A model generated the notes under the pieces. The model saw only the letters and a program-made list of their open reading frames with translations, was not told where the DNA came from and did no database searches. The translations under genes were made by a program, and so were the position numbers. A stretch of 64,000 nucleotides of DNA from Nocardia transvalensis NBRC 15921 (GTDB lineage: Bacteria > Actinomycetota > Actinomycetes > Mycobacteriales > Mycobacteriaceae). Position 1 is the first letter of the stretch. Every line of letters starts with the position of its first letter. Shown here piece by piece: positions 43,535-52,019 of this stretch. The stretch is taken from the NCBI RefSeq assembly GCF_000308875.1, contig NZ_BAGL01000014.1:51473-115472 (forward strand). The letters are read 5' to 3'.

Positions 43535-44044
43535 ATGGACGGCCACGCGCGCCTACCGGAGATCGAATCTGCTGCACGTGGACCGTGGTTCGCCTTCTGG
43601 CGCAAGCGGATTCGGCGGCCGGAGGTGGCCGGATTGTTCGTCGAGGGTGATGTGCTCTACATCCGTCCCGGGCGCGGGCGCGGGCGCGGGCGGGCGTCGG
43701 CGTACCGGTGGCGGGCTCGGCCGACGCTACGGTCGGTGCCACTGCGCGGGGCCAGCGTGTCGTTGGACAGTGAGCGCGCCGGGACCCCAACGGCCGGATC
43801 GCGATCCGCTGACAGGTCGTCGGCCGCGGTGCTCGCTCTGCGGCCGGCTGATCGGCCGGTGTATCGGGTGACGGTGCACACCGCGTCCGGTGAGGTGTAT
43901 CGCGGCAGGTCACACAGCCCGCGCGCGGCGCTGCGGCTGTATCGGCAGATCACGCGATTGATCGACCTCGCCACCCTGCCCCCGGAACAGCCCGGCCCGC
44001 AGAATCCTTGTGCGCCGACCGAACCCGACTACGATGCTCTGTAG
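43535..44044 (+). CDS. hypothetical protein with Arg/Gly-rich repeat
   Basis: 169 residues from ATG 43535, with GGAGGGGGCGAGG just upstream. Third codon positions are strongly G/C, supporting coding. A central RGRGRGR stretch is encoded by a GGCGCG microsatellite around 43670-43694, which could expand or contract. The C-terminal 60 residues (PVYRVTVHTASGEVYRG, SPRAALRLYRQITRL) look like a small alpha/beta domain. No family recognised. Confidence 0.5.
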   Translation: MDGHARLPEIESAARGPWFAFWRKRIRRPEVAGLFVEGDVLYIRPGRGRGRGRASAYRWRARPTLRSVPLRGASVSLDSERAGTPTAGSRSADRSSAAVLALRPADRPVYRVTVHTASGEVYRGRSHSPRAALRLYRQITRLIDLATLPPEQPGPQNPCAPTEPDYDAL

Positions 44045-44069
44045 TAGTCAAGTGGAGTGGGGGAACGCA

Positions 44070-44597
44070 ATGAAGAACTTCATCACGGGTACCACCGGAG
44101 CACGCTCGAGGCCGGTCGGTCGGCCTGGTTGGCTCGTACGGGTCTTTTCGGCTCTTGCCGCCGCCCGCTCGGCGAGATTCCTCTCTCGTCACATCGCCTG
44201 GAAGCTCGATCCGCTGCTCTTGCGGCTCACGCGCGGCCGTCTGGCGACGACGCTCGTCTTTCCGACCGCCGTGCTGGAGACCGAGGGGGCCAGGACGGGA
44301 GCCCGGCGACGTAACGCCATCATCTACTTCATCGACGGTGACCACGTCGTCTTCGCGGCGTCCAATGCGGGCAGCGCAACCAACCCCGGTTGGTATCACA
44401 ACCTTCGGGCCCATCCCGATGTCGTCTTCGGCGGGAAACCGATGCGGGCGACCGTGATAGACGACGAGGCCGAGCGCAGGCGACTCTGGACCATCGCCGA
44501 TCGGGTTTTCCCGGCCTACCTCCTCTACCGCCGGGAGGCGAGCCGAGCAGGCCGAACCGTCCCGCTCATCCGACTGACGCCGCGCGGCGCGCTCTGA
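44070..44597 (+). CDS. deazaflavin (F420)-dependent nitroreductase-family protein
   Basis: 175 residues from ATG 44070, with AGTGGGGG six bases upstream. The split-beta-barrel Ddn/FDOR signature is clear: TTGARTGARRRN-like (ETEGARTGARRRNAIIYF), NPGWYHNLRAHPDV and the ending RTVPLIRLTPR. Mycobacterial relatives use F420H2 to reduce nitro compounds, quinones or polyenes. The N-terminal 60 residues may form a membrane-associated helix. Appears monocistronic. Confidence 0.85.
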   Translation: MKNFITGTTGARSRPVGRPGWLVRVFSALAAARSARFLSRHIAWKLDPLLLRLTRGRLATTLVFPTAVLETEGARTGARRRNAIIYFIDGDHVVFAASNAGSATNPGWYHNLRAHPDVVFGGKPMRATVIDDEAERRRLWTIADRVFPAYLLYRREASRAGRTVPLIRLTPRGAL

Positions 44598-45026
44598 TCG
44601 ACCAGCCGCCGAAAGGGCTGCGGCCAGGTCCTCGGCGGCGGCCCGGAGTACAGCCACTCCAGCTAATTGCTGATGGATAGCTGTTTCTGGTCTCTGTAGT
44701 CGGTCAGCCTCCTTCGACATCCGGTTGCCTGGTTCGGCAACCCAACGGCTTCGCAGCTAAACCCGCTTACCTCCGCAGTTTTCGTTAGTTCGTCCGAGCC
44801 GTCGAATGAACACGCCATGCTTTCACATCATGTTTGCTGACTGATTGCTTTGGCTCTAGAGTTCGTGTGCGTCGCCTCGCACGGGTGCCCCGGGGTGGGG
44901 TGGAGCCAGCCGTGCCTGTCTGGATCGGTGGCGTCGGGTGCCGGTGGAGAAGCCTGCGGAGGAGGGCTTCTCCACCGGCACCACAGTAGGTGAAATCTGT
45001 TGTACGAGGCCGGAATCGGAGGAGCA
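44598..45026. other. 429-bp intergenic region with long stem-loop
   Basis: Between the F420-type gene and a small possible ORF. Lower G+C in the first half. Its one clear structure is the 18-bp stem at 44937-44982. No tRNA or transposase remnant was identified. Confidence 0.5.
44937..44982. repeat. perfect 18-bp inverted repeat (stem-loop)
   Basis: GGTGCCGGTGGAGAAGCC (44937-44954) and its exact complement (44965-44982) with a 10-base loop. It is the strongest hairpin seen in the window. It may act as a bidirectional terminator for the F420-type gene and the convergent serine hydrolase, or mark an old insertion end. No T-run follows. Confidence 0.7.
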
Positions 45027-45224
45027 GTGGTGCTGGGGTCGCGGCCGGAAGCGCTGCACGTGGTAGGCGAGTTGACTGCCCGCTACGGGTCGTTGGACGC
45101 GTTCTTCGCGCGACTGCGCGCGGAGGCGGATGCTGCCGATGACGCGCCGACCGTTCGGTTGCCGGTCGTCGCCTGTGCGCCGGGCCCGATGGCGTGGTCG
45201 GCGACCGAGATCCCCCGCGGCTAG
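45027..45224 (+). CDS. possible small protein, 65 residues
   Basis: GTG 45027 (or GTG 45030) follows GGAGGAG. The peptide LGSRPEALHVVGELTARYGSLDAFFARLRAEADAADD is helical and codon use fits the genome. It overlaps the convergent serine-hydrolase stop by four bases. It could be a remnant of a larger gene. No family recognised; low confidence. Confidence 0.35.
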   Translation: MVLGSRPEALHVVGELTARYGSLDAFFARLRAEADAADDAPTVRLPVVACAPGPMAWSATEIPRG

Positions 45225-46363
45225 GCCTTTCCGCTGCCGAATACGGCGTCGAGGACGCGCTGCTGGAGGGTCTGGAACGCACCCGCCAAGGAGAGTTCGG
45301 CGTCATCGATGTAGTTCAGCGTGGCGGTCAAAGTGGTGCGGCCGTCGGGCGTGCTGAACATGAGCGCGCCGTGACCGCCGTGGCCGCCGTTGTGAGTGAT
45401 GACGGTGGCGCCGTCGGCCGTTTCACGGACGAAAACGCCCAGGCCGTAACCCATCTGGGGAATGCCGGTGTCGTGCGGGGCGAGCATTTCGGCCAGCAGC
45501 GGCGTCGGCACCAGCTCGCCGGTCACCAGTGCGGAGATGAAGAGGTGCAGGTCCCGGCTGGTCGAGATCATGTCGCCGCCGCTGGAGATCCAGGACGGGT
45601 TCGAGCGGCTGACGTCGACGGTCTTCTGCTCGCCGTCCTCCTCGTAGCGGTAGTAGGCGCGGGCGTGTGGGTCGGGGATATCGGTCTGGGTGGTCGGCGC
45701 GATGGTTCCGGTCAGCCCGAGCGGACCGACGATCAGTCGCTGCATCTCCTCGGCGTAGGTGTGGCCGGTGACCTTCTCGATCAGCAGGCGGGCCAGCACG
45801 TAGTTGGTGTTGGAGTAGCTCCAGCCCGTACCCGGCTCGAAGCGTGCGGACTTGGACAGGGAGAACCGCACCAGTTCCGCCGGCTCGTAGGTCTCGAACC
45901 GGCCCTCCACCCACTCCTTTCCGGACCAGGGGATGCCCGGCACGATCGTGCCGTCGGGCAGGTACTCGCCGGTGTGGTTGAAGATTCCGCTGGTGTGCTG
46001 CAACAGCATTCGCACGGTGATCCGCGGGTCCAGGTCGAAGTCGGGCAGATAGTCGACGACCGCGGTGTCCAGCGCGATCTTGCCCTCGTCGACCAGCCGC
46101 AGCACCAGGACGGCGGTGAAGGTCTTGGTATTGCTGCCGATTCGCACGTGCCCGTCGACCGGCGGCAGGGCGGTCCCGCCCAACTCGGCCAGCCCGGCGC
46201 TGCCGGTCCACTCACCCCGCTCGTCATGGACGCGCAAGGCCACACCGACGAAACCGGACGCGACGAACTCCTCGATCATCTGCTGCAACTCGGGGCGCTC
46301 CGGCGCGACCGGCCAGGCGGTGCGCCGGGTGGCCTTGTCCTGGTCGGTCAGGGGGAGGTTCAT
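45221..46363 (-). CDS. serine hydrolase, class C beta-lactamase/esterase family
   Basis: 380 residues from ATG 46363. Motifs: SNTK (Ser77, Lys80) with the nucleophile, YSN (Tyr183, Asn185) and HNGG (His325) replacing KTG. This is the pattern of EstB/D-aminopeptidase-like penicillin-binding family members rather than true AmpC. No signal peptide is seen, so it is cytoplasmic. Divergent from the TetR gene, which may control it. Confidence 0.85.
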   Translation of the reverse strand: MNLPLTDQDKATRRTAWPVAPERPELQQMIEEFVASGFVGVALRVHDERGEWTGSAGLAELGGTALPPVDGHVRIGSNTKTFTAVLVLRLVDEGKIALDTAVVDYLPDFDLDPRITVRMLLQHTSGIFNHTGEYLPDGTIVPGIPWSGKEWVEGRFETYEPAELVRFSLSKSARFEPGTGWSYSNTNYVLARLLIEKVTGHTYAEEMQRLIVGPLGLTGTIAPTTQTDIPDPHARAYYRYEEDGEQKTVDVSRSNPSWISSGGDMISTSRDLHLFISALVTGELVPTPLLAEMLAPHDTGIPQMGYGLGVFVRETADGATVITHNGGHGGHGALMFSTPDGRTTLTATLNYIDDAELSLAGAFQTLQQRVLDAVFGSGKA

Positions 46364-46512
46364 GGTTCGCTGCTCTCTCGTCACGGGCGCGGGTTCGTCC
46401 CGGCCACGGCGACAACATTCGCCCGCCGGCCTGACATCGCGCGGCCATCGCGCTGACGCGGTCGCCATGCGTGGCGGTCCTGCGGTGTCAGTGCCGTATT
46501 CGCCAACGCGGC

Positions 46513-46549
46513 TTGACACTTTTACCTGGGTGAGTAAATCTATTACTCA
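46513..46549 (+). promoter_or_regulatory. TetR promoter/operator with leaderless start
   Basis: A consensus -35 TTGACA (46513-46518) is followed 16 bp later by TAAATC as -10. A 19-bp palindrome TGAGTAA-N5-TTACTCA (46531-46549) covers the -10 and the ATG at 46549. Nested TTAC...GTAA pairs flank it. The promoter spacing places the transcription start at or next to the ATG, implying a leaderless mRNA. Likely autorepression site. Confidence 0.65.
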
Positions 46550-47136
46550 TGCAGGTAACCAGGCGGGCAGCGCCGGACCGGCGCGAGCAACTGTTGCGGG
46601 CGACCGTGGAAGTGCTCGCGGAGTTGGGATACGAGCGGACGTCGTTCGCCCGGATCGTCGAGCACGCGCGGATGAGCAGCACCCGGCTGATCTCCTACCA
46701 CTTCGAGTCCAAGGACGCGCTGATGGCCGAGGCGCTGGAGTATGTGGTGCGGCGGGCCGGGGTGTTCATGCGGCGGCGGATCGACGAGGCCGACGGCGGT
46801 CCGGCGAAGCTCGCCGCCTATATTCGCGGCAACCTGGAGTTCCTGGCTGCCGAGCCGGCGTGCGCGCAGGCCGCGGTGGCGATCGTGTCGCACCTGCGGA
46901 CCCGGCCGGGCGCGGCGCAGCAGAACGATGTGTCGGTGGCTCTGCTGGAGGCGTCGTTCGTGGCGGCCCAGGCGGCCGGGGAGATGCGCCGGTTCGATCC
47001 GACGGTGATGGCGGTGAGTGTGCGCGCGGCGATCGACGCCGCGGTGGGCCGCATGGTGTCGGGCGATGTCGACCTGGGCCGGTACGCGGAGGAACTGGTC
47101 GACATCTTCGACGCTGCCACACGGATGCACCGATGA
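46549..47136 (+). CDS. TetR-family transcriptional regulator
   Basis: 195 residues. HTH region: RREQLLRATVEVLAELGYERTSFARIVEHARMSSTRLISYHFESKDALM. The C-terminal ligand domain is unspecific. It lacks a Shine-Dalgarno and appears leaderless. It overlaps the membrane protein gene by ATGA, so they form an operon. The divergent serine hydrolase is a second likely target. Confidence 0.88.
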   Translation: MQVTRRAAPDRREQLLRATVEVLAELGYERTSFARIVEHARMSSTRLISYHFESKDALMAEALEYVVRRAGVFMRRRIDEADGGPAKLAAYIRGNLEFLAAEPACAQAAVAIVSHLRTRPGAAQQNDVSVALLEASFVAAQAAGEMRRFDPTVMAVSVRAAIDAAVGRMVSGDVDLGRYAEELVDIFDAATRMHR

Positions 47137-47777
47137 GCACGGCATCGGCCGACGTGTCGGCGGCAAACCTGCGCCGCCGGCTGGCCGTTCAGTTCGGTGT
47201 CGACGTTCTCGCGCCGCTGGTCGCCTTCTACGTGTTGCGTGGGGCGGGGGTCTCGGTGCTGACGGCGTGCTTGCTCGCCGGCGCGATCCCGGCCGTGCGG
47301 ACGCTGCTGTCGCTGGCCCGAAGCCGCCGCCCCGATGTCGTCGCGTTGGTCACCGTGAGTCTGTTCGTGGCCGGTGCGGCCGTCAGTGTGCTGCAAGGAG
47401 ATCCGCGCGTCGTGTTCGCCAAGGACGGCTGGCTGACCGGGTTGCTCGGCGTCTGGGTCATCGCCTCGCTGGGGCTGCGCCGCCCGTTCATGCTGCATCT
47501 GGGAACGATGATCGCCACTGCGCGGAAGGGCGAGGAGGCCGCGCAGGGGTGGGAGCGGCGCTGGGGCGCCGAGCCTCGGTTCCGCCGCGATCTGCGTCTG
47601 GTCAGCTGGGTGATCGGGGTGGTGCTGGTGCTGGATGCCGTGGTGCGGGTGATCCTCGCCTACACGGTGCCGCTCGACCTGCTGCCGCTGGTCACCAACG
47701 CGCAGTACGTCGCGATGCTGGTCGGACTGCTCGGCTGGTTCTTTCCCTACACCGCACGCCGCGGGCTGCGGGTGTGA
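47133..47777 (+). CDS. VC0807-like integral membrane protein
   Basis: 214 residues with about six hydrophobic segments. The first half (FGVDVLAPLVAFYVLRGAG, LTACLLAGAIPAVRTLLSLARSRRPDVVALV) and RRPFMLHLGT fit the VC0807/septation-protein-A-like family. It is translationally coupled to TetR and probably the main regulated product. Transport or envelope role unknown. Confidence 0.78.
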   Translation: MSTASADVSAANLRRRLAVQFGVDVLAPLVAFYVLRGAGVSVLTACLLAGAIPAVRTLLSLARSRRPDVVALVTVSLFVAGAAVSVLQGDPRVVFAKDGWLTGLLGVWVIASLGLRRPFMLHLGTMIATARKGEEAAQGWERRWGAEPRFRRDLRLVSWVIGVVLVLDAVVRVILAYTVPLDLLPLVTNAQYVAMLVGLLGWFFPYTARRGLRV

Positions 47778-47789
47778 GCGGGCTGCTAC

Positions 47790-48383
47790 ATGAGCAAAGT
47801 CCTAGCGGCACTGTCGGTGTCGGTCGACGGCTACATCACCGGCCGCGAGCCGGGCGCCGGACGCGGGCTCGGCGACGGCACGATGCTGTTCGACTGGTAC
47901 TTCGACGGCGAGACGCCGAGCCGGGTGTTCGACGGCTTCACACTCAGCGAGCCCAGCCGGCGCGTCTTCGACGCCGCGGCCGCACGAGTCGGCGCCAGCC
48001 TGGTCGGCCGCCGCACCTATGACGACTCGGGCTGGGGTGACGGCGGTACTCCCCATCCGACAGCGCCGCTGGTGGTGCTCAGTCATCGGCCGCTGCCCGC
48101 CGCGCACGAGCGGCAGACCCTGGTCACGAGCGGCATCGAGGACGCTGTCGCCGCGGCACGAGAGCTGGCCGGCGACAAGGACGTGGCGGTCATGGGCGGG
48201 GGCGTCCTCACTGCCGCGCTGTCGGCCGGACTGGTGGACGAGCTGATCCTCCACCAGGTACCCGTGCTCCTGGGTGCGGGCCGCCGGTTCTTCCAGGAGT
48301 TGCCGAGCCACGTCGACCTCCGGGTGACGGACGTGGTAGCCGCGCCGGGAGTAACCCATCTGCACTTCGCAGTGATGCGATGA
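47790..48383 (+). CDS. dihydrofolate-reductase/RibD-like reductase
   Basis: 197 residues. RibD C-terminal domain: LSVSVDGYITG, LVGRRTYDDSGWGD, VMGGGVLTAALSAGLVDELILHQVPVLLGAGRRFF. NADPH-binding fold common in actinomycetes, usually of unknown substrate. It starts 12 bp after the membrane-protein stop, so it may share the TetR operon. Confidence 0.87.
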   Translation: MSKVLAALSVSVDGYITGREPGAGRGLGDGTMLFDWYFDGETPSRVFDGFTLSEPSRRVFDAAAARVGASLVGRRTYDDSGWGDGGTPHPTAPLVVLSHRPLPAAHERQTLVTSGIEDAVAAARELAGDKDVAVMGGGVLTAALSAGLVDELILHQVPVLLGAGRRFFQELPSHVDLRVTDVVAAPGVTHLHFAVMR

Positions 48384-48411
48384 TCCGACGCAAACAAATG
48401 AAAGGTATGCC

Positions 48412-48627
48412 ATGTCGAAATCCGGCTCGAAATTCTGGATCCTCACGATCGGCCTGCTCGTGACGCCGCTGGCGCTGGCCGCACCCGCCGCAGCGGAGGC
48501 TGTGCCACTGACTCCGGAGGTGGCTGACTCGGCTACCACGATCGATGCACCGCCTTGCGTCAATTATCCCGGGAATATCCCCTGCAACCTGTCGACGCTG
48601 TCCAGCTCGATAGGTATCGGTCGCTGA
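48412..48627 (+). CDS. small exported protein
   Basis: 71 residues. Signal peptide MSKSGSK plus a hydrophobic core, cleavage after APAAA. The mature part is about 40 residues with two cysteines (PPCVNYPGNIPCNL) that can pair. Ribosome site AAAGGT. Similar tiny Cys-pair exported peptides are common in Nocardia. Function unknown. Confidence 0.6.
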   Translation: MSKSGSKFWILTIGLLVTPLALAAPAAAEAVPLTPEVADSATTIDAPPCVNYPGNIPCNLSTLSSSIGIGR

Positions 48628-48800
48628 TCGAGTCACCGGTATCGCCGGCTCGGCCGCCGCGGCGGGCCGGTGTTTGCCTCATTTCGTGTGTCGACCAGTA
48701 CCCTGGGCATTGGTCCCGGTGATTGCCGAGCCGCTGGAGGCCTCTCTGCGGTCCTGTTTCTCGAATCGCGATGCCGCCCGAAGTACTCGGAGAGGCGAAT

Positions 48801-49859
48801 GTGGCAACGACCGCAGGCGAAACAAGCGACCAAGATCCCCCCGGCGCCCTGGCGGAGCAAGAGGACGCCGCGGACGACATCTGGGATGAGGACGAGTCTC
48901 CGGCGCTGCGCCGGGCGCGCAAGGAAGCCGAACTCGCCGGCGGCGGGGACTCGACGCGGGCGTATCTGAAGCAGATCGGGCGAGTTCCCCTGCTCTCCGC
49001 GGCCGAGGAGGTCGATCTCGCGATCCGGATAGAAGTCGGTCTGTACGCGGCGCAGAAACTGCGGGCCGAACGCGAGGGGCCCGCGGGTCTCACGATCGCG
49101 CGTCACCGAGATCTGACCTGGATTGCACGGGACGGCGTCGCGGCCAAAGATCATCTGCTCGAGGCGAACCTGCGGCTGGTGGTGTCGATCGCCAAACGGT
49201 ACACCGGGCGGGGCATGGCCTTCCTCGACCTGATTCAGGAGGGCAATCTGGGTCTGGTGCGGGCGGTCGAAAAGTTCGACTACAGCAGAGGATTCAAGTT
49301 CTCGACCTACGCCACATGGTGGATTCGCCAGGCGATTTCGCGCGCCATGGCCGATCAGGCCCGCACCATCCGCGTCCCCGTGCACATGGTGGAGATCATC
49401 AACAAGCTCGCGCGGGTGGAGCGCGAACTGCTTCAGCAACTGGGCCGCGAGGCGACACCCCCGGAGCTTGCCGCGGAATTGGGTATTACGCCCGCGAAGG
49501 TTCTCGAGGTTCGGCAGATCGCACGGGAACCGATCTCATTGGACCAGACGCTCGGTGACGAGGGCACGAACCAGTTCGGCGATTTCATCGAAGACTCCGA
49601 GGCAGTCGTAGCCGTCGAGAAGGTTGCGTTCACCCTGCTGCAGGAGCAGTTGCAGTCGATACTCGACACGCTCAGCGAGCGCGAAGCCGGCGTCATGCGC
49701 CTGCGTTACGGCCTGGTCGACGGGCAACCTCGAACCCTCGACGACATCGGACAGGTCTACGGCGTCACCCGCGAGCGGATCCGCCAGATCGAGTCGAAGA
49801 CGATGTCGAAGCTACGCCACCCCTCGCGCTCACAGTCGCTTCGGGATTACCTCGAATAG
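48801..49859 (+). CDS. RNA polymerase sigma factor, SigA/SigB (group 1/2) type
   Basis: 352 residues from GTG 48801, with GGAGAGG five bases upstream. Acidic N-terminus, then region 1.2 ([16 protein letters not shown]), region 2 ([40 protein letters not shown]) including the -10-recognition and melting residues, region 3 and region 4.2 ([31 protein letters not shown]). It is too short for SigA with a long region 1.1, so a SigB-like principal-related factor is likely. It directs -10/-35 promoters, probably in stress or stationary phase. Confidence 0.9.
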   Translation: MATTAGETSDQDPPGALAEQEDAADDIWDEDESPALRRARKEAELAGGGDSTRAYLKQIGRVPLLSAAEEVDLAIRIEVGLYAAQKLRAEREGPAGLTIARHRDLTWIARDGVAAKDHLLEANLRLVVSIAKRYTGRGMAFLDLIQEGNLGLVRAVEKFDYSRGFKFSTYATWWIRQAISRAMADQARTIRVPVHMVEIINKLARVERELLQQLGREATPPELAAELGITPAKVLEVRQIAREPISLDQTLGDEGTNQFGDFIEDSEAVVAVEKVAFTLLQEQLQSILDTLSEREAGVMRLRYGLVDGQPRTLDDIGQVYGVTRERIRQIESKTMSKLRHPSRSQSLRDYLE

Positions 49860-49869
49860 AGGGCAATGC

Positions 49870-49902
49870 GGTCGATGCCGCGCCGACGGCACGGCATCGA
49901 CC
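49870..49902. terminator. bidirectional terminator between sigma factor and tRNA
   Basis: Perfect 11-bp stem GGTCGATGCCG / CGGCATCGACC with an 11-base loop, ten bases after the sigma-factor stop and before the 3' end of the convergent tRNA gene. Confidence 0.7.
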
Positions 49903-49929
49903 TGGCACCGTGTACTGGTGATACCGCTG

Positions 49930-50005
49930 TGGTGGAGCTAAGGGGAATCGAACCCCTGACCTTCTCGATGCGAACGAGACGCGCTACCAACTGCGCCATA
50001 GCCCC
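49930..50005 (-). tRNA. tRNA-Ala (anticodon CGC)
   Basis: Cloverleaf with acceptor GGGGCTA / TAGCTCC, D-arm GCGCAGTTGGTAGCGC, anticodon stem TCTCG/CGAGA with loop TTCGCAT (anticodon at 49972-49970), and T-arm AGGGG-TTCGATT-CCCCT. A discriminator A and genomically encoded CCA (49932-49930) complete the 3' end. It reads GCG codons. Confidence 0.95.
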
Positions 50006-50162
50006 GTGTGGAACGTTGCCGAACCACGCTGGAGAACTTTAGCAGGTTGGGGGTGGAGGTGCCGAATCTGCTGGTGGGGGGTGGTATTCGGGGGTGGTCG
50101 GGGGAGGGGGATTTCGATACAGTGGTGTATTGAACGCTGTAGGTAGTGTGCGGGAGGTCTCG

Positions 50163-51890
50163 GTGGCCGGGTACGACGTCGTGGTGCGGGGCGGGATGGT
50201 CTACGACGGGACGGGGGCGCCGCCGGTGCGGGCGGATGTGGGGATCGCCGGGGGGAAGGTGGCGGCCATCGGGATCGATCTACCGGAGGGGGTGCGGACG
50301 ATCGAGGCCGAGGGGCGGTGGGTGCTCCCGGGGCTGATCGATGTGCACACCCATTACGACGCGGAGGCGTTGTTCGCGCCGGGGCTGGGGGAGTCGGCGC
50401 GGCACGGGGTGACCTCCGTGGTGATCGGGAACTGTTCGTTGTCGACGGTCTATGCCGAGGCCGAGGACTGCGCGGATATGTTCGCGCGGGTGGAGGCGCT
50501 GCCGTGGGACGTGGTGCATTCGGCGGTGAAGGAGCATCGGGACTGGACCGATCCGGCGAGCTACGCCGCGGCGCTGGAATCGCGGCCGCTCGGGGTGAAT
50601 GTCGCGGCGTTCCTGGGACATTCGGATATCCGGGTGGCGGCGATGGGGCTGGCCCGCGCATCGGACGGGAAGGCGCAGGCGACGCGGGCCGAGCGGCAGC
50701 AGATGGCCCGAATGCTCACCGACGCCCTGGACGCGGGATTCGTGGGGCTGTCCACGATTCGCAGTTCCTTCTCCAAACTCGAGGGGAAGCGGTATCCGGG
50801 GCGGCAGCTGCCCTCGACCTACGCGTCGTGGTCGGAGTACCGGCAGCTCAACGATGTGCTGCGGGAACGTGGCCGGGTGCATCAGAGCACTCCGAACCTC
50901 ACCGGCCGGCTGGAGCTGGCGCAGTTCTTCCTGCAGAGCGCGGCGCGGCGGCACGGTCGGCCGCTGAAGACGACGCTGATCTCGGCGGCCGATATCAAGG
51001 CCGACCGCTCGGTGGTCCGGCTGGCCACAACCGTTGCGGCGCTGGTGAATCGGGTGCTGGGCGCGGACTTCCGCTGGCAGCACCTACCGGTGCCGTTCGA
51101 GGTGTACGCCGACGGCGTGGATCTCGTGGTGTTCGAGGAGTTCGGTTCCGGTGTGGCGGCGCTCAATATCCGAGACCTGTTGCGGCGCCACGAATTTCTG
51201 AACGATCCGGGATTCCGCCGGGAATTCCGCAAGGATATGGCCAAGAAGTTCGGCTCGCGGGTGTGGCATCGCGACCTGCACGACGCCGAGATCGTCGCAT
51301 GCCCCGACGCGTCCGTGGTGGGCCGCTCCTTCGGTGAGATCGCCGACGAGCGCGGGGTCCTGCCGCCCGACGCGCTGCTGGACCTGGTGGCCGAGCACGG
51401 TTCCGCGGTGCGCTGGCGCACCACCATCGCCAACGACCGCGGCGCCGAGCTGAACCGGCTGGCCCGCTCGCCGCAGGTGCAGATCGGTTTCGCCGATTCC
51501 GGTGCGCACCTGCGCAATATGGCCTTCTACAACATGGGCGTCCGATTCCTCGAGCGCGTGCACCGCGACCGGGTCATGCCCGTCGAGCGGGCCGTGCACC
51601 GGCTCACCGGCGAACTCGCGGAGTGGTACGGGCTGGATACCGGGCGGATCGCGCCCGGGACCCGCGCCGATATCGCGGTCATCGATCCGGCCGGATTCGA
51701 CGGCTCCAGCGCGGCGTATCACGAGGCGCCGATGCCGGGTGCCGCCGGCGTGAACCGGATGGTCAACCGCAGCGGCGGGGCGGTGGCCGCGACCATCGTC
51801 AACGGTGTGCCGGTATTCGACGGGCATGGATTCGCGGACGGCTTCGGCGCCACGCTGCGCGCCGGGACCTTCCTCCGCGCGACCGGATAA
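50163..51890 (+). CDS. amidohydrolase, N-acyl-D-amino-acid deacylase family
   Basis: 575 residues from GTG 50163, with GGGAGG five bases upstream. Metal-dependent hydrolase: N-terminal beta domain, then LPGLIDVHTHYD (His62, His64), VIGNCS, GFVGLSTIRSSFSKLEGKRYPG, and late FADSGAHLRNM, the metal-binding Asp of the D-aminoacylase/dihydropyrimidinase fold. The C-terminal TRADIAVIDPA closes the beta domain. The substrate is an N-acyl amino acid or related amide. Stand-alone gene. Confidence 0.87.
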   Translation: MAGYDVVVRGGMVYDGTGAPPVRADVGIAGGKVAAIGIDLPEGVRTIEAEGRWVLPGLIDVHTHYDAEALFAPGLGESARHGVTSVVIGNCSLSTVYAEAEDCADMFARVEALPWDVVHSAVKEHRDWTDPASYAAALESRPLGVNVAAFLGHSDIRVAAMGLARASDGKAQATRAERQQMARMLTDALDAGFVGLSTIRSSFSKLEGKRYPGRQLPSTYASWSEYRQLNDVLRERGRVHQSTPNLTGRLELAQFFLQSAARRHGRPLKTTLISAADIKADRSVVRLATTVAALVNRVLGADFRWQHLPVPFEVYADGVDLVVFEEFGSGVAALNIRDLLRRHEFLNDPGFRREFRKDMAKKFGSRVWHRDLHDAEIVACPDASVVGRSFGEIADERGVLPPDALLDLVAEHGSAVRWRTTIANDRGAELNRLARSPQVQIGFADSGAHLRNMAFYNMGVRFLERVHRDRVMPVERAVHRLTGELAEWYGLDTGRIAPGTRADIAVIDPAGFDGSSAAYHEAPMPGAAGVNRMVNRSGGAVAATIVNGVPVFDGHGFADGFGATLRAGTFLRATG

Positions 51891-51963
51891 GGGCCCGATC
51901 CCACGCTCCCGTGAGACCTGCGTCACTTACCCGTGTCCTCACCACCCCTTGATATGCATCATA

Positions 51964-51987
51964 CATGTAGTGTGCACTATGCACATG
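51964..51987. promoter_or_regulatory. overlapping palindromes upstream of the MFS fusion
   Basis: TAGTG-TG-CACTA (51968-51979) lies inside a wider CATGT...ACATG pair (51964-51968 and 51983-51987). An A+T-rich patch just before the fusion gene suggests an operator for an unlinked regulator. Confidence 0.45.
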
Positions 51988-52019
51988 ACATTCGGGGTGA
52001 TGTAGGGAGAGAGCCGGTC

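Noticed and set aside
43670..43694. GGCGCG microsatellite as a separate repeat element
   Set aside because: Short, inside a coding frame, and explained by an Arg/Gly tract.
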